Shown here piece by piece: positions 7,593-12,220 of a stretch of 12,220 nucleotides of DNA. How positions within the stretch are numbered: the stretch's first letter is position 1; each line of letters begins with the position of its first letter. A program made the translations under genes and the position numbers. The stretch lies in NCBI GenBank assembly GCA_003670825.1, contig QWQL01000054.1:1-12220 (forward strand), read 5' to 3'. The notes under the pieces were generated by a model. It was not told the origin of the DNA and did no database searches. It saw only the letters and a list, made by a program, of their open reading frames with translations. Source of the DNA: Planctomycetota bacterium. GTDB lineage: Bacteria; Planctomycetota; Planctomycetia; Pirellulales; UBA1268.

Positions 7593-8120
7593 TCACCGCT
7601 GGGCGATCCGCTGGATGCCAAGCGGGTCGGACGGGTCGAGCGGACTGATTCGCTGGCAGACTTCCTTGGCCGCCTGCGGCCGGCCGAGTTCGACGAGGCA
7701 GTGGACGAGTCCCTTGGCCGCCTGGAAGAACGGCTTGTTGCCGTCGAGAGCGTAGGGCAGCGAGTGCAGACTCCCCGCGGCGTCGACGGCCCTGAGCGCC
7801 AGTTCGTAGGCCCGTCCGAAATGGCCCCGCGCGAGCTTGGCGTCGTCTTCTTCCAGGGCGATCAGCCCGAGCTGCACGTGCGCCTCGAGGAAGTCGGGGC
7901 ATTCCGAGAGCAGCCAGACCAGTTCGTCGTGGGCAATCTCCGTCTCGCCCGCCTCGACCATGGCTTCCACCTCCTCGATGTCGTCCTTCCGCTTGCGGCA
8001 ACACCGCGGATGGACGAGTTCCCAGGCAACTCCCGTCGGCGTCTCGCGGCGGGCGACGGCGAGCTTCTCCTTGGCCCCGCCCCGCCGGCCCCGGCCGCCG
8101 TGTGATGATTGGTTGCTCAT
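7593..8120 (-). CDS. small TPR-like helical repeat protein, function unknown
   Basis: A soluble 175-residue protein. Residues 1-25 are basic and Gly/Arg-rich, and look disordered. WELVHPRCCRKRKDDIEEVEAM (33-54) is a compact conserved-looking block with an adjacent Cys pair at 40-41. From about 55 to 158 it resembles paired helices of tetratricopeptide repeats: ETEIAHDELVWLLSECPDFLEAHVQLGLIALEEDDAKLARGHFGRAYELAL, then FFQAAKGLVHCLVELGRPQAAKEVCQRI with DPSDPLG. TPR scaffolds mediate protein contacts; no partner can be named from the context. There is no signal peptide or membrane segment. The start at 8120 has no clear Shine-Dalgarno. It diverges from mutY across about 71 bases. Confidence 0.75.
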   Translation of the reverse strand: MSNQSSHGGRGRRGGAKEKLAVARRETPTGVAWELVHPRCCRKRKDDIEEVEAMVEAGETEIAHDELVWLLSECPDFLEAHVQLGLIALEEDDAKLARGHFGRAYELALRAVDAAGSLHSLPYALDGNKPFFQAAKGLVHCLVELGRPQAAKEVCQRISPLDPSDPLGIQRIAQR

Positions 8121-8191
8121 GCGGGTGCGAAGGGAGTCGGTCGAGGGCGATACACTGCCGTGGTTTGAACGCAGGAAATCGGGGATTGCAA

Positions 8192-9328
8192 GTGGCGAGA
8201 GTCCGGAAGGCGGCCGGGAAGACCGGGCACGCGGCGGCCGAGCCGCCCGCGCCGGTGATCGCCGACGCCGCGGGCCTGCGGCGGCGGCTCGTGCGGTGGT
8301 ATGCCCGCGCGAAGCGAGACCTACCCTGGCGGCGGTCGCGCGATCCCTACGCCGTCTGGGTCAGCGAGGTCATGCTCCAGCAGACGCAGGTGGAGCGGGT
8401 GAAGGAGTTCTACCGGCGATTCATGGCGAGGTTTCCGACCGTCCGCGAGCTCGCCACCGCCCGCGAGGCCGACGTGCTCAAGCACTGGGAGGGCCTCGGC
8501 TACTATCGCCGCGCCCGGCAACTGCATGCTGCGGCGCAGGCGGTGGTGGCGGATCACGCCGCGGAGTTTCCGCGGACGGTTGCCGGCCTGCTGGGCCTGC
8601 CGGGGATCGGCCGCTACACCGCCGGCGCCATCGCCTCGATCGCCTTCGACCTCCCCGCGCCGATCGTGGAGGCCAACTCGCGCCGCGTGCTCGCACGGCT
8701 CGCGGGGCACGACGAGCCCGTTGGAGGCACCGGCGACGAACCGATCTGGGAGCTCGCCGCGGCGGTGGTGCCGCGGAAGGGCGCGGGCGTCTTCAATCAG
8801 GCGCTGATGGACTTGGGCGCGATGGTCTGCACGCCCGATCGGCCGCTCTGCGGCGGCTGTCCGTTGGCCGGCGACTGCGCCGCGCACGCCGCCGGCCGCG
8901 TCGCCGAGATTCCAGTGATGGCTGCAGCCCGGGCTCCGAAACAGATCCGCGAGACGGCCGTGGTGACGCGGCACGGCGACCGCGTGCTCCTGGTGTGTCG
9001 CGGCCCGGGCGAATGGTGGGAAGGGCTCTGGGACTTTCCCCGCGAGCCGCACGGCGCGGCGGGTGAATCGATCGGTCATGTGCGGTACGGCGTCACGCAC
9101 CACCGCATCGAGTGCGCCGTGGTGCAGCGCCGCGTTACGCGGGCCGCCACGCCGGCCGCCGAGAGCCGCTGGGTGTCGATCGCGGCACTCGAGAGCCTGG
9201 CGATGACGGCGCCGGGCCGGCGGATCGCGGCGCTCGTCGCCGATCAGCCCGGCGATCACCAGCGTGCAACGGTCAGCCGAGGCCAGCGTGCGGCGAACCG
9301 CCTCGGCCGCCTCCGCGGCGGCGGCTGA
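8192..9328 (+). CDS. mutY: A/G-specific adenine DNA glycosylase MutY
   Basis: Base-excision repair enzyme that removes adenine mispaired with 8-oxoguanine. The 378 residues from GTG 8192 include WVSEVMLQQTQVERV, with the conserved Glu of the active site, then the helix-hairpin-helix LPGIGRYTAGAIASIAF, and an intact iron-sulfur motif CTPDRPLCGGCPLAGDC (C-x6-C-x2-C-x5-C). The C-terminal part, TAVVTRHGDRVLLVCRGPGE onward, resembles the NUDIX-like 8-oxoG-recognition domain, with VTHHRIEC near its end. Unusually, the residue expected to be the catalytic Asp (ILDGNV in E. coli) is Glu here, IVEANS, at codon 8669-8671. The start is uncertain: GTG 8192 (GGGG 7 bases upstream) and TTG 8186 are both plausible. 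The frame stays open to 8102, but that stretch overlaps the TPR gene start. It converges on nagA, 35 bases away. Confidence 0.93.
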   Translation: MARVRKAAGKTGHAAAEPPAPVIADAAGLRRRLVRWYARAKRDLPWRRSRDPYAVWVSEVMLQQTQVERVKEFYRRFMARFPTVRELATAREADVLKHWEGLGYYRRARQLHAAAQAVVADHAAEFPRTVAGLLGLPGIGRYTAGAIASIAFDLPAPIVEANSRRVLARLAGHDEPVGGTGDEPIWELAAAVVPRKGAGVFNQALMDLGAMVCTPDRPLCGGCPLAGDCAAHAAGRVAEIPVMAAARAPKQIRETAVVTRHGDRVLLVCRGPGEWWEGLWDFPREPHGAAGESIGHVRYGVTHHRIECAVVQRRVTRAATPAAESRWVSIAALESLAMTAPGRRIAALVADQPGDHQRATVSRGQRAANRLGRLRGGG

Positions 9329-9363
9329 GCCGAGCGCAGGCCTGTTGGCATGGATCGCGATCC

Positions 9364-10305
9364 TCATTGGCACGCCGTCGCCGGAGGATCGGCTTCGAGG
9401 CCGACGGCGCGACGCGGATTGACGGCGACGAGCCGCTCGATCGCCGCGTCGTCGAGGCCCAGGTGCTGGCGGAGGTTCTCGCGGACCTGGCCCATCGAAA
9501 TCGTCGAACCGGCCAGGTTTCGGACGCCGGGTCGGCGGGCGACCCCCGCGGCATCGACCTCCACCTCTCCCTCGCCGTACCCATAGCGGCCCGGGGGGAG
9601 CTTCGCCGCCACGATCGCGTCGGTGACCATGACCGTGCGATCGATGCCCGAGATGGCGAGGTAGTTGGCCAGCGCGAAGAACGGAATGTGGGCTCCATCG
9701 GGGATGTAACAGATCCAGAGCCGCTCGTGCAGGAAGAGCGAGCGCTGGATGAAGTTATCGTGCCGCAGCAGGTCGAGGGCGCAGCCGTTGCCGAGGTGAG
9801 TGACCATCGAGAGCCCGGCATCGATCGCTGCCTCGAGCTCATCGAGCGACGGGTCGCAGTGGCCGGCCGATACCGTGATTCCCTGCCGCGCGAGGAACGA
9901 CGTCGTCGCCAGGCCGGCGTCGCACTCCGGAGCCAGCGTCACCAGCCGCACGAGGCCACCGCCCGCCGTGACGATCCGCGTGGCGTCGTCCACGTTCGCC
10001 GGCATGATCTGCGCCGGATCGTGGGCGCCGGGGCAGCCCGGCTTGCGACTCAGGAACGGCCCCTCGACGTGGAAGCCGGCGATCATCCGGGCGATCATCG
10101 GGTCGCGGTCGCGGTAGGCGACCAGGCGGGTGAGCTTGTCGCAGATGCCCTCGATCGAATCGGTGATCACCGTCGCCAGGATGCCCCCCACGCCGTCGGC
10201 GGCGAGCTCGTCGCAGGCCCGGCGGCACTGTTCGAGCGTGAGGCTGCGGGAGCAGAAATCGGCCCCGGCGTAGCCGTTCACCTGGATGTCGAAGTCGCCG
10301 GCCAT
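9364..10305 (-). CDS. nagA: N-acetylglucosamine-6-phosphate deacetylase, compact form
   Basis: Hydrolyses GlcNAc-6-phosphate to glucosamine-6-phosphate and acetate in amino-sugar and cell-wall recycling. The 313 residues are shorter than the usual 370-390. The protein starts almost directly at the barrel strand DIQVNGYAGADF, so most of the N-terminal beta-sandwich half is absent. Expected metal and catalytic residues are present: Glu81 in FHVEGPFLS, His149 in SAGHCDPS, His170 in THLGNGC, His206 in IPDGAHIP and Asp229 in VTDA. The usual THLFNAM/THLYNAM motif is THLGNG here. The start is fixed by GGAG at 10316-10313, 7 bases upstream; the frame stays open further upstream but reads as low-complexity Arg-rich sequence. 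No nagB, nagE or glmS is in the window. A related amidohydrolase with another N-acetyl sugar substrate cannot be excluded. Confidence 0.88.
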   Translation of the reverse strand: MAGDFDIQVNGYAGADFCSRSLTLEQCRRACDELAADGVGGILATVITDSIEGICDKLTRLVAYRDRDPMIARMIAGFHVEGPFLSRKPGCPGAHDPAQIMPANVDDATRIVTAGGGLVRLVTLAPECDAGLATTSFLARQGITVSAGHCDPSLDELEAAIDAGLSMVTHLGNGCALDLLRHDNFIQRSLFLHERLWICYIPDGAHIPFFALANYLAISGIDRTVMVTDAIVAAKLPPGRYGYGEGEVEVDAAGVARRPGVRNLAGSTISMGQVRENLRQHLGLDDAAIERLVAVNPRRAVGLEADPPATACQ

Positions 10306-10312
10306 GGGGCCT

Positions 10313-10316
10313 CTCC
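10313..10316 (-). promoter_or_regulatory. ribosome binding site deciding the nagA start
   Basis: Minus-strand AGGAGAGG, with the GGAG core 7 bases from the ATG at 10305-10303. It supports the short NagA rather than a longer version that would begin up to 53 codons upstream. Confidence 0.6.
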
Positions 10317-10337
10317 TGGGTCGAACCGCAGACGCAC

Positions 10338-10343
10338 ATGATA
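10338..10343 (-). promoter_or_regulatory. possible -10 element for nagA
   Basis: TATCAT on the minus strand matches the sigma-70 -10 consensus at 5 of 6 positions and lies 32 bases upstream of the nagA start, in an AT-richer patch of the divergent 194-base gap 10306-10499. No good -35 hexamer sits 16-18 bases before it. The rest of the gap shows only a small hairpin, GGCAG (10436-10440) with CTGCC (10444-10448), and no other recognisable element. Confidence 0.2.
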
Positions 10344-10499
10344 TGGGATCGGCTGGATTCAGAACCCGCCGGGGCCTCGTCGCCCGGCGTTTGCCTCGGG
10401 CCCGACACGATGGGAACCTTCTCCTGTGCCGGCGCGGCAGATCCTGCCTGCGGCCGCGACCCAAGTCCTGATGTACCCGTCCTGCCGTGGAGACTTCCC

Positions 10500-12220
10500 A
10501 TGCCCGTCATCCGAACCACGTTCGGCCTGCTCGCCCTCGCCTTTTCCCTGGCTCTGGCCACGACCGTCCGCGGGCGCGCCGCCGACGCCCCGCTGCCGCT
10601 GCCGCTGCCACTGGAGTCGGTGGTCTTGTTCACGTCGGGCGTGGGCTACTTCCAGCACGCGGGCGAGGTGACCGGCGATGCCACCGTCGAGATGCAGTTC
10701 GCGGCTGACGATGTCAACGACCTGCTCAAGAGCATGGTCGTGCTCGATCGCGACGGCGGGGCTGCGACCGTCACCTACGCCTCCCGCGACCCGGTCACGA
10801 AGACTCTCGGCACGTTCGCCGTCAACCTCACCGACAACCCGTCGCTCGGCGACCTCCTCGGCCGGCTCCGCGGCCAGAAGGTGGAACTCGACGCCGCCTC
10901 GCCGGTGGCGGGCACGATCGTGGGTGTTGAGAAGCGGCGGCTGGAGGTCGGCAAGGACCAGACGGTCGAGAAGCAGTTCCTCACGCTGCTCACCTCCGAA
11001 GGACTGCGGACGCTCGCGCTCGATGCGGTCACGCGGATCAAGCTCGTCGATGCCCGGCTCCAGGGCGAGCTCGAGAAGGCCCTGGCCGTGCTCGCACTGG
11101 CCACCGATAACGAGAAGAAGGGGGTGGCTATCGCCTTCACGGGCAAGGGGCCGCGGAACGTGGTCGTTGGCTACGTGCAGGAGTCGCCGATCTGGAAGAC
11201 GAGCTACCGGCTCGTGCTCGATGGCGATGCGGCGGCGACGAAGGCCCGGCTCCAGGGCTGGGCGATCGTGGAAAATACGACCGACGCCGACTGGCGAAAC
11301 GTGCGGATGGCGCTGGTCAGCGGCCGGCCGATCTCGTTTGTGATGGACCTCTACCAGCCGCTCTACGTGCCGCGGCCCTTCGTGGAGCCCGAGCTCTACG
11401 CGTCGCTGCGGCCGCAGGTCTACGGCCAGACCATGTCCGATGCCGACAAGCAGCTCGCCCAGGCGGACCGACGGCTCGACGAGCGGGGGGCTCGTGGTGG
11501 CCTCGCCCGGCGGGAGCAGGCCAAGGGGCGGCCCGCCGCGCCGGCGGCGATGGCGGCCGACGGGGCGATCGCGATCGACGCTTTCAGTGCGCAGGGGGGC
11601 GGCGCGGCCAGGGGGAGCGCTATCGCGGGCATTGCGGCCATGCAGACGGCGGCGGCCGGCAGCGATCTCGGCGAACTCTTCCGCTACGAGATCGAGAAGC
11701 CGGTCACGCTCGAGCGGCAGCGGTCGGCGATGCTGCCGATCGTCGCCGCCGAGGTCGAGGCCGAGAAGGTGGCGATCTACGACGAGCGGGTGCTCGCCAG
11801 GCATCCGCTCTCCGGGCTTCGGCTCAAGAACACGACCGGTCTCCATCTCATGCAGGGCCCGCTCACTGTCTATGACCAGGCGGGTGGCGGGAGCTACTCC
11901 GGCGATGCCCGCATCGAGGACATGGCGCCCGGCACCGAGCGGTTGGTGAGCTACGCCGTCGATCTCGACGTGGAGGTGGCGGCCCGTGGGGAGGGGCGGG
12001 CCGAGGAGATCGTCAACGTGCGGCTCGTGAAGGGCACGCTGTTCGCCGCCCGGAAGCTCGCCCGGGCGAAGGTCTTCGAGGTGAAGAACTCCGGGAAGAA
12101 CGCGGTGAAGGTGCTGCTCGAGCATCCGCTCGAAGGGGGCTGGACGCTCGTGGCGCCGGAGAAGCCCGAGGAGAAGACCCGCGACCGCTACCGGTTTGCG
12201 GTCGTCGCCGAGCCGGGCAA
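10500..12220 (+). CDS. secreted DUF4139-type protein (partial, runs off the right edge)
   Basis: The frame from ATG 10500 is open to the end of the window, 573 codons, with no stop; the C-terminus lies beyond. GGAG at 10489-10492, 7 bases upstream, supports the start. Residues 1-28 form a signal peptide (hydrophobic TTFGLLALAFSLALATTV, then RGRAADA), followed by a Leu-Pro repeat (codons 10590-10613). GYVQESPIWKTSYRLVL (224-240), SGRPISFVMDLYQPLYV (274-290) and FRYEIEKPVTLERQRSAMLP (394-413) are hallmarks of DUF4139-like proteins, which are related to the mucoidy-inhibitor-like group and have no settled biochemical role. Between the last two blocks sits an Ala/Gly-rich, probably flexible insert (about 315-385). 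A long reading frame on the opposite strand over the same DNA is a shadow. The gene diverges from nagA. Confidence 0.85.
   Translation, partial: MPVIRTTFGLLALAFSLALATTVRGRAADAPLPLPLPLESVVLFTSGVGYFQHAGEVTGDATVEMQFAADDVNDLLKSMVVLDRDGGAATVTYASRDPVTKTLGTFAVNLTDNPSLGDLLGRLRGQKVELDAASPVAGTIVGVEKRRLEVGKDQTVEKQFLTLLTSEGLRTLALDAVTRIKLVDARLQGELEKALAVLALATDNEKKGVAIAFTGKGPRNVVVGYVQESPIWKTSYRLVLDGDAAATKARLQGWAIVENTTDADWRNVRMALVSGRPISFVMDLYQPLYVPRPFVEPELYASLRPQVYGQTMSDADKQLAQADRRLDERGARGGLARREQAKGRPAAPAAMAADGAIAIDAFSAQGGGAARGSAIAGIAAMQTAAAGSDLGELFRYEIEKPVTLERQRSAMLPIVAAEVEAEKVAIYDERVLARHPLSGLRLKNTTGLHLMQGPLTVYDQAGGGSYSGDARIEDMAPGTERLVSYAVDLDVEVAARGEGRAEEIVNVRLVKGTLFAARKLARAKVFEVKNSGKNAVKVLLEHPLEGGWTLVAPEKPEEKTRDRYRFAVVAEPG

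Noticed and set aside
7438..8004. Upstream extension of the esterase frame
   Set aside because: It overlaps the TPR-like gene in another frame, is Arg/Gly-rich and places the signal peptide in mid-protein. A GGAG element supports a start at 7437.
8151..8156. TACACT as a possible -10 element for mutY
   Set aside because: It resembles the consensus, but no acceptable -35 hexamer lies at the right distance, so a promoter call was not supported.
10590..10613. CTGCCG hexamer repeat as a possible phase-variable tract
   Set aside because: The unit is 6 bases and in frame, so slippage would only change Leu-Pro number and not switch the gene on or off. There are few copies and they are imperfect.
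10359..12125. A 588-codon open frame on the minus strand opposite the DUF4139-type gene
   Set aside because: Its translation is rich in Arg, His, Pro and Gly with no family-like motifs, while the plus strand encodes a signal peptide and recognisable DUF4139 blocks. It is a shadow produced by high-GC codon use.
1..12220. Mobile elements, CRISPR arrays, tRNA genes and defence or toxin-antitoxin systems
   Set aside because: I looked for transposase or integrase motifs, terminal repeats, regularly spaced repeats, tRNA-like cloverleaves and small gene pairs, and saw none. The window reads as core genome.

Overview
This is a GC-rich, densely coded bacterial chromosome segment. Several proteins have a planctomycete look: a compact N-acetylglucosamine-6-phosphate deacetylase with a THLGNG motif, a secreted DUF4139-type protein, and large Ala/Pro-rich proteins with conserved C-terminal halves. 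Assignment to the Planctomycetes (Pirellulales-like) is an inference from protein style, not a proven placement.

Layout. Position 1-83 holds the C-terminal end of a P-II nitrogen regulator on the + strand. It converges on a long minus-strand block that, in transcription order (right to left), reads: a small TPR-like protein (8120-7593), a secreted alpha/beta hydrolase or esterase (7437-6460), thymidylate kinase tmk (6380-5757), DNA polymerase III delta' holB (5744-4692), a 928-residue exported or anchored protein of unknown function (4526-1740), and class II fumarase fumC (1634-219). The adenine glycosylase mutY (8192-9328, +) diverges from the TPR gene and converges with nagA (10305-9364, -). 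A DUF4139-type secreted protein (10500 onward, +) diverges from nagA and runs off the right edge. No gene-free stretch exceeds 300 bases. The longest gaps are 10306-10499 and 4527-4691.

How the genes relate. tmk and holB are 12 bases apart and are probably co-transcribed: dTMP phosphorylation next to the clamp loader. The other neighbours are metabolically mixed (TCA cycle, DNA repair, amino-sugar breakdown, esterase), as in an ordinary core-genome segment. Five starts (fumC, the esterase, nagA, the DUF4139 gene, and less exactly the 928-residue gene) carry a purine-rich Shine-Dalgarno element 7-9 bases upstream, and this was used to choose starts.

I found no CRISPR array, tRNA, rRNA, insertion sequence, phage gene, toxin-antitoxin pair or obvious defence island, and no convincing case for a new multi-gene system. 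The items most worth a second look are a Glu in place of the expected catalytic Asp of MutY, the uncharacterised 928-residue protein, the compact NagA, and a few inverted repeats in intergenic DNA.
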